Origin: Onchocerca lupi
Taxonomy: Eukaryota; Nematoda; Chromadorea; Rhabditida; Onchocercidae
Reading direction: 5' to 3'
Assembly: GCA_028564675.1 (NCBI GenBank)
Contig: JAOVVO010000121.1
Coordinates: 62,001-126,000 of the forward strand
DNA length: 64,000 nucleotides
Below the pieces are notes generated by a model. That model was not told the DNA's origin. It saw only the letters and a list, made by a program, of their open reading frames with translations, and searched no databases. A program made the translations under genes and the position numbers. This document shows, piece after piece, positions 38,149 to 51,866 of this stretch. The stretch's first letter is position 1. Each line of letters begins with the position of its first letter.

Positions 38149-39168
38149 TCAAGTGAGGCTGACGCCTGGATGCTTTCTGGGATGATTTAACGAACTGCGC
38201 ATAAACTGATCTTGTAAATTAATACTACATTCGCAAAATGCGCATCTCGTCAAATATCAATGTACACATGTAGGCAAAAGGCGAAAGCTGATCTCAATAG
38301 ATATTTTTATGTGGCAAATGAGACTGATACTAGAATTCGATATTAGCCACAAAAGTATATTTACTTTGTACAATATTCAGTAAATCCAAATGTGAAACTA
38401 TGTTTTGAAACAGAATAAGTAATGTCTAAATGTAAACAGAAATGAAGATGGATCTCTTAAAAACTTAAAAAAAGGCTCCATATAAGACATTATTAGCTGG
38501 ATAAACAAGGTTCTAAAGGGAAGGCATCATTCTTATAAATACCATCATCTTGCTGCACTCAAAAGTAAAAAGTTCCTTTGAGAGAGAATCTGCTAAGATG
38601 ATTCAGAAAAATAATATTTCTTGGATGACTTGATTATTATTGTTGCCTGTGTGCAGTTTATTTCAGATTAGTGTCCTAATTAATTCATTTGCTGTTAATG
38701 CCTAATCAAAAAATCTCTCATCATGACTAAAAAGGGTTCCGCATAATGTGTGATGTTTCAGTTTCGTCCCCAATGCGTAATGAACGAGGTGAATCTGCAC
38801 CCTAACAACCAGAACCTGCAACTAGCTCGCTTTACATAACTAATTAAATTCCTTACCATTTGGGAGCTTAATCAGACTACTTTGGAAATCAGAGAAAATT
38901 GGTCACGGTGCATTTCAAAAAAGCGTTATGTGAAGCCAGAATAAGGTAGAAATAGAAATGAAAGAAGAATGTTGATCAGATCTGGAAATTTGTTTAAAAT
39001 TCTGCAAACTTTAATGAGATTAAATTCAATTTGCAACACAAAGTGCAATGGTATTAACATCAAAAATATCGCTGTTATCATTTGAGGTAATTTCATATTA
39101 CTGCAACATAATAATAGCGCCTTGAAATTCAGTACGTTTTATAATTTAATACGAAAAGATAGGGAATG

Positions 39169-39207
<39 letters not shown>
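39169..39207. repeat. A39 homopolymer run
   Basis: An uninterrupted run of 39 A, followed by AAAG units. It could be the tail of an old retroposed copy or simple slippage; no clear element precedes it and no flanking duplication was seen. Shorter A runs occur at 33054-33071, 37331-37346 and 41956-41977. Confidence 0.9.
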
Positions 39208-39209
<2 letters not shown>

Positions 39210-40996
39210 AAGAAAAAATGGAGATGCTAGTAGTGAAGGTCGGAAAACTGTTCGGAAGGCCAATCGAGAAAGGTGACCTTGATTTCGTATTTGTGGCCGC
39301 AGATTCTTACTTGGTGATGCACTCTCTCCACTCTCACCTTTATGAAGAGGTATGTTGACCGTCTTATTTGCATTTCTCTCGGTCCACTTGTTACCGTCCC
39401 AAACTCTTCCTCTTATCTTCTAAAAGGCAAATCCCGTTCTTGAAGATAGGAGAGATCGATGAAAATGAAGGAAGTACTACTTTCCTGGCTGGTTGAGACA
39501 AATGGACAACAGAATAAAGCTAAAAATCGTTTTGAGGAGAATAACGATTAAACAATAGCAGGCTGAGTTGACGACTGTCAAACAAAAGAATTACGTGGTG
39601 GAGTAGCTTGGAGTTATCTATAGTGGACAACATGGTGGACAACGGACAAACAAGCAGACAACCGATTGTAATAGTAGTAATAGTAGAAATAGAAGTACTT
39701 CAACTCAATCCAAAACTTCCTCAACTTCAACAATACCACTACCTTAAGAACAGGACAGAACAGTCCCTCACGATTCCAAACAACCGCCATCCAACAAACA
39801 AATAAACGCAATAATCATCGTCAAAATGGTCATCTTACTGCCTCCACTTACTACTATGCAAATTTCATTTGATTTTCTTTTCCACTATTTTCAGGACTTT
39901 ATCTTCCTATATAGAAAGTTTTAAATTGAAAATGTATGGATATTCAAAGATCTCTAGCTAAAGAATTTAATACCATGCAGAAACTTTATGATGACAGAGG
40001 AAGTATTTTGCAAAATGAAAGCAAGAATTCCTTTCAGCACATAGCATCCAAAACAGATTCTGAGGGAAACGGTACTAAGAAACTTAAGTAAAACAGCAAA
40101 TGAATCATTCTTCATTTCTTCCCACTCTGCTTAGCAATAATTTGTACCGATATCGGGAAACACTGCCCATGAATCACAATACAAAATAATCGGAATATCA
40201 GAAACCAGATGTAGTGAGAAGCGTAGCAGTGACCAGGTTTTTGAGAAACTTCTCACCACTACCATAAATAAATCGGTGGATTTGGAAATTCTTCACGACC
40301 CTCTTCGATGCGAAGATATTTGGAACTCGAGCGATCAGAAAGCCAAAAAAAAAAAGGAAGAGACAAGCTGTGCGCAACAGTAAAGTTCGTTTTATTTGAC
40401 AAATTGATGTTTTTGTTAGCAAAATATGGGAGCAAATTAAATCCCGTTCATGTAGTGCAAGGCAAGTGAGGAGAGCAATTAAAACATAAAAAGAATAATT
40501 CCGGATAAGAAGAAAATGAGTTATCAAAAAGTCTCAAGATGCAAAATGCAAATTACACATACTAATTACAGATTCGTGAAAAAACTTGTGTACTGCTCGC
40601 AGATTGTTAAGATTGAGAATGTGTAAGCAACTTAAATACCTGATGAAGCTGGTCGTTTCTGAAGGCGAAGAAAGAAGAACTGGGAAAAAGCGATAGATGG
40701 AGAGATGTAACTTTGAAATGTAGGAAACATCGATGATTTGATTATAAGTGATGCAGATAAATAAATATGGATATAAGGAGTAATAAGTCAAATGAATAAA
40801 TATTTTTGTATATATATAGATGGATATATTGGGGGGAGAGTGGAATGTAACAGACTGATAATGGAAGAGGGAGAGGATTTCAAAGCAGGTCTGAATGGTT
40901 GCAAACACCGTAATCCGGATGTGTGTGTATATGATGTGTATGTTCGGTGGTGATGTATTGGACGTCGATCTCTGTTAACAGATAACAACAAGCTAT

Positions 40997-41120
40997 ATGC
41001 GCGACGGCTCAACACCCCGGGTACCCTTCTTGGGCAGACAATGTCCCCGCCCGGTGTTTTCATGCCGTGCCCTGCCGTCCCCTCCCTGCACCACCACCAG
41101 TCCGTCGTGCAGTCCTCCCT
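40997..41120. promoter_or_regulatory. GC-rich island with inverted AACACC...GGTGTT
   Basis: This stretch is much richer in G and C than its surroundings. It contains CCCGGGTACC and an inverted pair, AACACCCCGGG and CCCGGTGTT, about 3.5 kb upstream of the first exon of the zinc-finger gene. It could be a promoter or enhancer. Open frames across it have no domain features. Confidence 0.25.
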
Positions 41121-44100
41121 TTAGCAACTCGTCTGCTTGTTTACTCCAACCAGTTACACCGTTTGGGAAGCAAAGTGAAGGAAACGATCAGTCGTAATCC
41201 ACACCTTTATCATTACTACTACTACCACTACTATTCAATTTCCTCCTTTCCCATACTCCTCCTAGTAGATGCTATGTCTATGCTCATATCCGCTTGTTAC
41301 TCATTCCAAGACTTCCAGTTAATTTGTCACGTATCTGTCCCGCGCACGTGCTACACAAAACAAAAATTGGATTTCAGTGCAGGTCAACTAGTATACGTAG
41401 TTGCCGTTAATTAATTATGTACTCAATGAGACATCATGCTATATCTATAATGAAACTTTAAGCTTCTCTTTACTTAAAATAAACCTAGTCCAGAGCCATA
41501 CGCTTCATCAGAAACATTAAATAGATAAATCTTAATTACAGAAAATGGAAAGATGTAATATCAATAGTAGTCTAAATATACAGATATTAAGATTACGATA
41601 AGATAGGCTGAAATGAAGCTATTTAAATAAAAAAATGAATCTTATCCGAAAAAAAAAATTTAACACTGAAACCTCAAGCATCGAAGATCGGAAAGAATAA
41701 AGAGAATATAAATATGAAAGAATTGCAAAATGTAACAAAAATGACAGAGACTTACTTTACGTATCTTTAATTGAAATATATCAAAATGACAGTCGATTAA
41801 CGATTCCACGACTCGTACACTTATACCTGTACTCAGTATTCTGGCTCACTTTTAGATACGTAAAAAGCGAGAAGGCAGGAATCAGCCCGGTTGAAAAACG
41901 CCGTGACTGCTATCTATGAGTAAATCCTGTAAGATTTTTCCAAATTAAATGTCTTAAAAAAAAAAAAAAAAAAAAAACAAAAACAAAAAAAAAACGTAAA
42001 TAATCTTAAGCATACAAACGAACAATGTCGCAACCGATATGTTGATATATGGCGATATCAGTTCAAAATATAGAAATTCGGAAATAGTGACTATCGAAAT
42101 CCGTCTTTGGAACATTGTAAAACTGGGATGGGGAATGAGTTATACCTAAGATGTCTGAAATAATCGTAATGTGTCACAAATATAGCTCAGATATTTGGAC
42201 AAGACAGATTAGGTCATTCGAAGAATGCAGAATTCAAATGACAAGTTAAATTCTCTTCAACAATCGGTAGTGCGAATTCGTTATCTTGAACGATTAAGGT
42301 AAAAAAAGTAATTTTCAATACAAACTTACAGATCGAAAATATGAGTACCAACAGCATTGCGATGAAAGAAAAGGGTGTGTGGAAATCTGAAACGTATCAG
42401 AATGAGGTAAGTATACTTATTGAATAAAAGTTATGGACGATACAAAAAATCAGTTCAATCGAAGTTAAACTTTATTTGCAGGAGATTTTGGAGGATTGTT
42501 TAGATTTTCTGCTCAAGGAAATGAAATGTGTTTTTGAAAATGTGAATAAAATTGGTCAGAAATTAATAAAAAAAAGAAAAAAAAAAAGTTGTTAACAAGA
42601 AAAAACAGGAAACAACGCAGCGTTGGGGATGGGATGATGCATTTGTGTGAGGAGTGTGTGGAAAAGGAGAAAAGAAAATAGGAAAGGAACAGGTAGAAAG
42701 TATTATGTTCAAGTGAAAATCAACGATGGCTGGATGGGTGGATGAAGTGCGTAACTAGGAGTGGAAGGCACCGCATCCTTGAACGTCCACGAAATGACCT
42801 TGGCGCCCCTCCCCAATCAAGATTATCCAAAACGACCCATCCGGGATGCAACTTCGTCCCTTCACCTTCATCCTTCTTCAGTAACAAATAAATACTACAA
42901 TATCTCCTCCATTCATATCCCATCATCGGATCCCTTTCAGGACAGTTCATCGTCCATTCATTTCTACTAACTCGTCGTAAGCAGTATTCGATTTCGCATC
43001 TTTCTCATCATCAGTAACGGTCTTCGTCATTATCATCATCATTATATAAACAAGTGTACTTACACTTCACAACATTCTCGATTAGTCGTTTCCATCCATT
43101 AAAAAAGAAAAAGTGGAAGTGTTTCATGCAGAAGTGCACAGAGTATACCGACCGAGACCTTAACTAGCAATAAGTAGAGAAGGGAGGAACCTGTATTTGA
43201 CACTTCCCGTCATCATTACCTGAACATCACAATAAACTCCTTGCCCTTGTTTCTTCAATGTCTCCTGACGTGATAATAATGATAAGCCTTGCAATCACCA
43301 ATATTTTTAACGAAATGAGAACTTTTGGAAAAATGGATTTGGTGGTGCTGAAGGATTGATAATGCGGGAAACGAAAGTGTTTCAGTGAAATGATGCATCG
43401 AAAGTTGGATTAGAGGCTGCAATGTGATTCAGGAATCAGGATGGATCAGAGTGATCAGTGAAACGATGTGGACTGAAGCTACCACACTGGAAAAAGTTAT
43501 GCTAGCTTTCGAACTGATGGAAGGGTGGGAGGAATACAATACAATGCAAGAAGTCACGCGCAGAGAGAGAGCTAATAACAGTTCACACAACACCGATAGA
43601 GCGCTTTCAATGGCGGTGTTTGGGAAGGTGGTGATGTGATGATGATCTGTTCCGGCCAGCGATCCATTCATCCGGACCTCAGAAGCCATCATCGGCTTGT
43701 CTCCTTTCTCACTCCTGGCCTTCAGCAACGATAAACAAGGAGGAACCGGTGGTTGCTCTCCTGACTACTTTCAACTCCTGAAGCTGCAGTTCGCAGTTAT
43801 CAGACAATCTAACCTAACGACTGATATCAAGATTTCCTATGCAAATCACAGACATTGTCATCATTTCGATACTCGCATCCACATTACCAGTACTACTGTC
43901 CCCATCATGTTGCTATGTTCCATGACGTCACCATTCCTCCTACTCATTATAATCATCTTATCAGCTTCATGAGCACTACCTCCCTCATTAATACTATGCA
44001 GAACTGCAGTGATTCAAAGCAAAAGATCATTTGTTTTGTGACCTCACAAATCTGTTATTTTACAGATTCATCATTATTTCTCCAAAAAATTGCACATTTA

Positions 44101-46007
44101 TCTTCACATGCATCAGTAAAAGAAGGAAACATTGGACAGAACAGATCGGAACGAGTAAAGTTAGCAATTACAATTAAATCCGAAAAATTTATGAAATTTT
44201 GAAAACTGCAGCTAGCAGGCTTATGAAGCCTATTGTAAAATACATTAATCAAAGGAGCTTCTTTCTGAATCTTTAAACCTTGCGCTCAAAATCTCTCTTT
44301 CATGAAGAGATTCAAAAATTGAATGAAATTTCAGGCAATATCGCGGATAGGGAAAGGTGGTGTGTGTAGATGTAGAGAATGAATTAACCAGTTACGACGA
44401 AATAGATGAAGGAAGAGGAGGAAAAAGGATGGTGATGGTGGCGTAAGAGTGAAGGTCGGATGACTGTTTTGTACGGGAAAATGCGACGGGTGAACTTGAT
44501 GATACATTGGGGCAAACGAATCGTCTCGAGCCGACCTAATTTTCCTTATCAACTTTCTGCTCTGACTACTTTCCCCCGATCAAGAGGCATATGGCTCTAG
44601 CGATGAAAATCCGGACGTTCAACATTGCTTTACTTTTTCCCACTCTTCAGAAACTCGACTCTTCGATTCAGGCTTGAACCCACCACTACCCCTCCCCCTC
44701 TCCCATCTCTCTACTTTCCTTTTCTTCCAGAAGTTTTTCTTTTATAGATTCGGGATAAACCAAGGTCAAGCCACTGCAAGAATTTTATGAATAATGGCTT
44801 TAAATTGTAGTTCCAAGTGTGATAAAAAAGATCACTGCTAAGATAGGCAAATTGAACTTCAATTTTCATTTTTTAAAAATTTTTGAGGTGAAATCATAGC
44901 GCCATCTATAAAATATTCGGGACCTAATCAAGTTTTCCAGGATGTTTATAGTGCAAAGAACAGAAGATACCTTTAGAAGGCACAGTTCAATTAATCAGGA
45001 GTTCTGTTTGACATATATTTCGAAGTCAACAAAAAAACAAAAATTCCCGGACTATAATTTGGTATTGCCTCATCCTTAGATATTCGTATAACAAATTCGT
45101 ATAAAGAATTTAACACAACTCATATTTTCCAATGACAAGGTTGCTATTACTTATCGTTTTTGCAAAAAACATTCGAATTCGCAGGAAAATTTGAAAAACG
45201 TGATGACTGATGACCTAATGATGATAATTACTGTTAATTTTTTCCCTATAACATAGACGATGAACAAAGGTCAACAATGGTATTATTAATGGAAAACTGT
45301 ATTGCACTTCGCATGATTCCAATGGATGAATAAATGGTATTAGTACAAATACTACAGCCAGAGAAAACAATTAGTACTTCTTACTTTGGAAGGGTCATAA
45401 GTGAGAGGTTGAGAAAAGGTATCATAAGAATTACTTCGGATGGTCAGGTATGAAGCTATTGAATATTTGATCTCACGGGATGCAGCAGGATCGCAGATGT
45501 AGCAAGACTTTCAGTAGAAATTCAATTTTTTTAACGTCAGAAATGATATGATGGATTTTAGATAAACATGCTGTGTACACATACATAATCGACTACATGA
45601 TTTTTGCAATGGTGCTTTCAGATTAAGAATGAGAAATTATGAGCACCATGGATGAGAATATCGGAAAGTTTATAGAAGTTAATTGGAATCATGATACCAC
45701 ATTCAGCTATGAGGCAGGGACAAAAGAGACAAGAGATCTATGCTAAAATGAATGCTCGCACTTCGTGTTCTGATCTCCCAGTAAATGAAATGGATTTCTC
45801 GACAACAGAACAATTGTCCGGATGGATCCCGGTTGCACTTCGCAGAAAACGGAATTAGTTTGAAGGACAATCATAAAATGTGGGTAGTTTTGATTGCTGC
45901 TGCACAGGCGTAACAGCACTCGCTCTTCAGTCCTTAGGTGATGTGTGTTGTGGTAGTAAACGATAATGATGATTCTAGTAGGCCCCTGTTTCTTCCCCTT
46001 CCCGTTC

Positions 46008-46028
46008 GGTCGGGTCGGTTGGGTTGGG
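46008..46028 (+). other. Potential two-tetrad G-quadruplex
   Basis: Five G runs of 2-3 bases separated by 1-2 pyrimidines (GGTCGGGTCGGTTGGG onward) lie in a GC-rich island in otherwise AT-rich DNA. The pattern fits a weak two-layer quadruplex. Confidence 0.35.
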
Positions 46029-46896
46029 TATCGGTGATCGTCATCCGTCTCCCCGGAGGCCGACCGTCCGCCCGCACGCCCTCCTACATCTTTCCAAACT
46101 TTTCATTTTGCCGAAGGTCACGAGCCTCCACAGAATGATGAATCCTATGGTAAAACAGAAGAAGGCAGGAGGGACAGTGACAACATTGTTTTGCTGCAGC
46201 AGTCATTCGGAACCCAAACACTATGAAACGTTCACTTAATAAATGTTGTACAAAAAGCGCATCACTTCTTCCTTACTTTCCTTCCGTGTTCCATTCCTGT
46301 TCCTGATTCATACTATTCGTACCGTGCCGTCCGTTTCTACGGCTCATCCTGTTCCTTCTTCCTATCACACTATTCTGAATTATCAGAAACGAACACTGAT
46401 TTGGAATTGGTTTTGTCAACTTGAATATTAAATGATGAAATCAGTTCCTCAATGCTTCTGGATCAAACGAAGGCAGCAGGCCTTAGTAAAATTCAGAGAG
46501 TAAGAGATCCAATTTATTATAAAATAGCATTTTGTGAGCAAAATACAGCGACATGAAAAAAGAAGAATCCGGAACTCTGTATTCTTGATTACATCGTGGA
46601 AAATTGAATTCGAATCAAACAGCTTCCACCTGTTTTCTTCGCAGCAAAATGTCGGTGGCAACCATCTTTGGAAGTGCTTTAATTCTAATTATTCCCATCC
46701 CAATAGGAAAAGGATCTGAGCAGATGGAGATGGCACATCGTCTCATTTCAAGATCTTAAAGTTCCTTCCCAATTAAGAATACAATAACAATTTTTTCTTA
46801 AATTTTACTTCATCATACTTTGTCAAATTGATCATTTCTAAATCACCTTGTCACTGCACTTTATAATGATGGAAAAATATTCACGAAAAATAAAAA

Positions 46897-46937
46897 TGAT
46901 TTTAATTATTCACTAAAATAGTGAATAATTAAAATCA
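46897..46937. repeat. Perfect 19-bp inverted repeat with 3-base loop
   Basis: TGATTTTAATTATTCACTA (46897-46915), loop AAA, then its exact reverse complement (46919-46937). It would extrude as a cruciform or fold as an RNA hairpin. There is no gene nearby and no T run marking a terminator. Confidence 0.97.
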
Positions 46938-48793
46938 CATGCCGAAAGCCTTCAAGCACCCAAGCCGAATTAGTCAAAATGTTCCTTGGAGATTTCTTTC
47001 TTAAAATATTATTGCTAATGACAAATAGACAGGAAAAAATTGAAGATATTATGATTTCTTTTGCATAATCATTTTATGATCTTCCAAGATTTTTTATGGC
47101 GACGATGATGGTGATAATAATGGTGATGATTAATGATGATGACGATTTATAAACGATGCATTATTCATACTAATGGTGCTTTCTCCTTTTATCTTCTAAT
47201 CTTGTCATTTCATCCTATCTTCTCCGACCTCTCTTTTGCATGATTAAATGATACCTTAGCCATCCTAGAGTTTAGTCCAAGGATGGAAGAAGTGGATTAC
47301 CAAAGCTTGTCACTTGAAACAGCTGTGAATCATTGATCACAACAATCTGTTTGAAATGATTGTTCTAAAGCGTTTTGATCCAAACCATACAAAAACGAAT
47401 TTCTAAAACTGTTCTGATGTTGAACAGCTGGTGAACATGTGCATGTTTTATTGTGCCTTAAATGCTTCTTCCGAAGATTTCTTTGGCACAACGATGCTGA
47501 TGACGGTTTTTAGAAATAAAATTTTTTAGAATTGAGGAAGCATGCTTACCATGTCTTCTTCAATAATTCATTCCTCTGCATGCAAGAAGATATCCAAAAG
47601 TTAGTTTTGGGAAATCTCATTGGTGGATAACATCGAAAATTTTGAGCTGTTGGTGACAGTGGGCAGAGTTTTGAATCCTATCATACCTTGTTTGAATTAC
47701 TGCAACTTACTACAAGCTTCTGATCCAAAAAAATAGGATAGTTGTATGAAAAAGAAGCAAATTGTCCATGTTATCAGCCAATTCAATCACTTAGTCAACA
47801 AAATTCTTTGGAAAGCCATATGCAAATGAGAGGAATGCCTTTTATTATTCGTGAATGCCAGTGTGTATGGATCAATCTACTTGCAATACATATCTTCCAA
47901 CAAATACTTCTGTCTATGAAACGGGGATTAATGCTCTTCGGCTAACTGTTGTAGTTGGTACTCCTTTTATTAACTGTCAGTGTTTGGGAACTATTTCTTC
48001 CGACTGATAACGCTTCTTAGCACACAAATTCGAAGAAAGACTAAAGAATTCCGGATTACTGGTCAATTAATTCGCATTGTCTGCAGACCAGTTTTTCGGT
48101 ACTGTCTTCCACACCCCGTAACGGTAATAATTTGATTTCCTGTGCATGCTTCGGAAATAAGATGGTATGATGAACTTCCGGTGCCACGTATCATCGACAG
48201 CGCTGGCGCCAGATGGTGTTAGTTGGATAGCCGAACAATGTGCTTTCTACGCTTGTTTATGCGGAAGATTTTTGTCGATAAGCAAATATTTATGACAATA
48301 GGCTATGAAATATCTGTAGTTTTAACATTAATTCTGAAAGTCGTGTGGAGTATCCAGTTCATGATTTTTTAAACAGAAATTCACGAAATACGTACGGTGA
48401 AAAAGATAGACAGTGTCGCATCAGCCCTCGTTCATTTCCACCTTTCGCAGTTCCCCAGTATGCTAATTTGGATCGGAGTGTATTTTTTCGCAGTTTCTTT
48501 GGAATTGACAAGATTTTTCAAGATTGAATTAGTAACTTTTCCAGATTGTTTGAACACAAATACTCTGCAGACTTCAATGGTTCACTTCATAGAAAAGATT
48601 GTTTTTCCGCTAAATGAGCAATAATTTTTGTCTTTCAAATGGTAAAATATTTTATTCGAATGGATGTAATTTTACTGTGAAAGTATTGGTGTGCAAGTAA
48701 ACGTGCGGGGCAATGAAAGCACAATTTAAACAGGACAGCACAAACTTTTCATTCAAGTTCATCGGAATTTTCACTTTTATTGAGTGTGTATGT

Positions 48794-48798
<5 letters not shown>

Positions 48799-48838
<40 letters not shown>
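48799..48838. repeat. (TG)20 microsatellite
   Basis: Twenty uninterrupted TG units, flanked by imperfect TG and TATA repeats. It explains the Val/Cys run in the overlapping plus-strand open frame, which is therefore not a gene. Confidence 0.97.
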
Positions 48839-48847
<9 letters not shown>

Positions 48848-51331
48848 TTATATATATATCCATTTATGTGCGTGTATATGATGAATGAGTGGGTACATAA
48901 CTATATTCACCATCGAAAACTTCTATTTCCTGATAGAAAGATGTATACGGTGGTAGTAATGGCTTCTATTCCAGGGTGAAAAGAAGGTGGCCGTGGCCGT
49001 GGCCGCCATTCAGGGTGGAGGTTGCGCAAGGATAATGCCATGAAAACTGGAACAGGGGGCGAGAATTAAATGGATTCTGCTCTCGCCCTTCTCCGGGTGC
49101 ACTCATCTTCCTTCCTTTCTATTTTGCCTTTATCGGGGTGATTGGTTTGGCCTTGAAGATCAACTAGTGAATCGAGAATGATTGTAAATTGGAAGGGTTC
49201 GGAACTGTGGTAAGAGACTGGAAGAGAAGAAAAGAAAAAAGAAGAGTAAGATCAGCCCGGCCGAACTCACCATCTCATCGTCACCGATCAACGCCCCGAC
49301 ATATTTAGTCATTTTCCGCAAAATGAAAAGGTTCATAACCCCGGAGAAACAACGCTCTGCCTTCTCTTCTTGCAATCTTCAAAACTGGCCTTACTCTGCA
49401 TGCAAACAACGCATCACTCATTGATCATATAATAAACTGCAAATATTTCTACCGAAAATTTAAGTCTTCAAACTTGAACCAAGTTCATTAATTACAAGAA
49501 ATCAAATTTTTATTATAGTCGTACTTTCAATTGCTATTTAATCTTCTAATCAATCGTATTATCGCCAATAAATCACTTAATGTTTTTCATTTCAGGTCAG
49601 CTCGCTCATTTTCCCTCCTTTCTGAATGGATATAGATAAATGTTATTTACAGAATCAGTTGAAATATCCGACGTGTTTGCTAGTATCCTACGAGAAGATT
49701 GTCTGCACTAAATAATCTGAACTACTTCGAGAAATGATTGGTGCATTCATGTGCCATAGTCCATGACTGGACAAATTTCTACTTTTCCAACTACTTTCAA
49801 ATTTACTAGTGTTAAAATGAATCCATGAAAAGTAAAAATATTTTGTGCAAAAGCATTGAAGAGATCTGAAGGTTGAGGTAGTACCGTACTCTCAATCATT
49901 TTGGACGCATTTTGTCCACGAAATGGTCATAAGTGATAGCACTTACACTTGGAAAGAGGTCAAGATGACCATACAGAACTTTCTCCAAAATTTCTCTCCA
50001 CCTTCACTTTCCGAAAATCTTGAACATTGATAAGCAAATGAGATATTCGTGCAATTAAAAGGCCGTTGAACTACTGCAACAGTCACTGTTCACAGAAATT
50101 TTTTGTTTAACCAGTTTGTAAATGTTTCAACAGTATTGATTTCAATATATGATTTAATGTTTGTCGCTAATTATTTCATTTAGTCTGCTACAGCCAAATG
50201 AAAATAATGAAATTTGAATAAAGTATGGCAACATGAAATATCGATTCATGAAATTCCTAAAATCAAGCTTTCTGAAACTTCTGTGGAGTAGGATGTTTAT
50301 GAAAGTAATTGTGTGCATTTGGCGAAAAGTAGGCATGTGGATTCTGAAATTTGCTCAAAATTTGTAGTCTCCAACAATCATATTCTAAGAAAATTTCCGG
50401 AAGTTTTTGTTACCTTCGTGGATTCTCTTATTATGATTTTCTGATATAGAAGCAATCGTCCCAGCGTCCGTTTTGAAATCCGGAATTTGAACTTTCTCGC
50501 TTAATATTACTTAAGAGTTATAAGATTTTTAATTCAAAATCAGTTAAGAACTTGCAACATTTTTTCTGAAGTGTTTTATTTTCTGGAATAAAGAAATCAG
50601 TATATCATAAATCAAAAATATCGTATTGTAGTGACAAAAAATTATTCATTCCATCTCCGAGGATTGAGAAAAGTTAGAATTTTCAAGCAAAAATAAAGTA
50701 CCTTCAGTGATTCAGTCACGGTTATAGCTGGACTGGGAGAAATTTATTTCAAAAGGGCAAGAAAATAACTTTTAAAATATAAAAATTGCTATGCTTTAAT
50801 CATTAAAAATGAAATTACAAGTTTTACAACCGAGATTCGTGAAAGTCAAGCCTTATGTAAAGTTTACAATTTCTGTGTCGTGAAGGGTAAGAAATGAATT
50901 TTGACGTAAATCACCACATAAACTTATTTGACGTAAACATTGATGCTATTATATAATTCCAAGAGAAATGTTGACAAAAATATTTGCAAAGAGTAGAGTA
51001 ATGTTTCGTTTCTGATTGCTCTTCAATGATAAATTACAGTGTTGGAGAAATTCAATGAAGAAATTTGTGCAAAATTTGGGATTGTTGCTGCAACTCACTG
51101 GAAATTAAGCACAACGCGATTTCATAAAACAACAGATCTGTTAATTAGTTACGAATTAGCTGCAGTTTTCTATAAAAGTGCTAATTAAAAAACATTTTCC
51201 AGATATGCATCGAAAAAGTGGGAACTTTCTACTCCCGTGGTTACAGGAATATCATTTCAAGTAAAACAATTCAGCAGTATAAAGAACCCGAGAGAGAGAG
51301 AAATGAATTGTACGAAGGATTGCTATAAGTT

Positions 51332-51866
51332 CCTTCAGTGTCGCGAATTTCGATATCGCGAAACTCCAACATTCTCATTCAAATTGTAAAACCAAATTTC
51401 TAATTATAACTAATGTTTATAATAATGAATCACTCAACTAATTGTACATTCCTTTAGATTTATTTCCCATTTTTTTGCTTTTATCCATGTTCACATCTGT
51501 GTATTTCTATCACACCGTAATTCCCTTTGTTATCAATCGCTAACCGTGCTAAATTTGCATTTTTGTTCATATTCACTGAGAGAGTATTTTTTAACAAAAT
51601 AAATTCCTACAATTCGGTTGTCCGTTCAACTCAACTCAGCTTAACTGTTATTCTGTTCAACTCAATCCAGCTTAACTGTTACTCAGTTCAATTCAACTCA
51701 TCTTAATTGTTACTCGAATTCAACCTAACTCAGTCCAACTCAACACACCTCAATCAATTCCCCGCAAGCAACGCAAAAGGCAAAAACCTGGGTCGAAATA
51801 ATGGTTGTATTTGGTTATCAATAGACATCACCTTCAACGAATCAACAAAATTCACGACATTCAGAA
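51332..51866. mobile_element. Non-autonomous DNA transposon-like element, copy 2
   Basis: A 517-bp copy (51341-51857) of the element at 16.75 kb. Its 5' end, TCGCGAATTTCGATATCGCG, matches copy 1 closely, and its 3' end is AAAATTCACGA, giving the same terminal inverted repeats. Flanking 9-mers CCTTCAGTG and CATTCAGAA agree at six of nine positions, as expected for an aged target duplication. It contains CAACTCA-type repeats near the 3' end. Shorter than copy 1 and non-coding. Confidence 0.65.
51623..51714. repeat. Three imperfect 29-32-bp tandem units inside transposon copy 2
   Basis: Units start at 51623, 51655 and 51686, each of the form GTTCAA.TCAA.TCA.CTTAA.TGTTA.TC. Looser CAACTCA-like sequence continues to about 51760. 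Copy 1 has similar but less regular repeats at the matching place. Confidence 0.75.

Noticed and set aside
40198..41414. Cluster of open frames on both strands of 60-124 codons
   Set aside because: The frames overlap on opposite strands, run through low-complexity and GC-rich DNA, and show no domain or consistent splice sites.
48713..48979. 88-codon plus-strand open frame with a Cys/Val run
   Set aside because: The run is the translated (TG)20 microsatellite, and the flanks have no protein-like features.
49873..49897. TGAGGTAGTA, resembling the 5' end of let-7 family microRNAs
   Set aside because: The bases after the seed do not match known let-7 members, and the flanks do not form a precursor hairpin.
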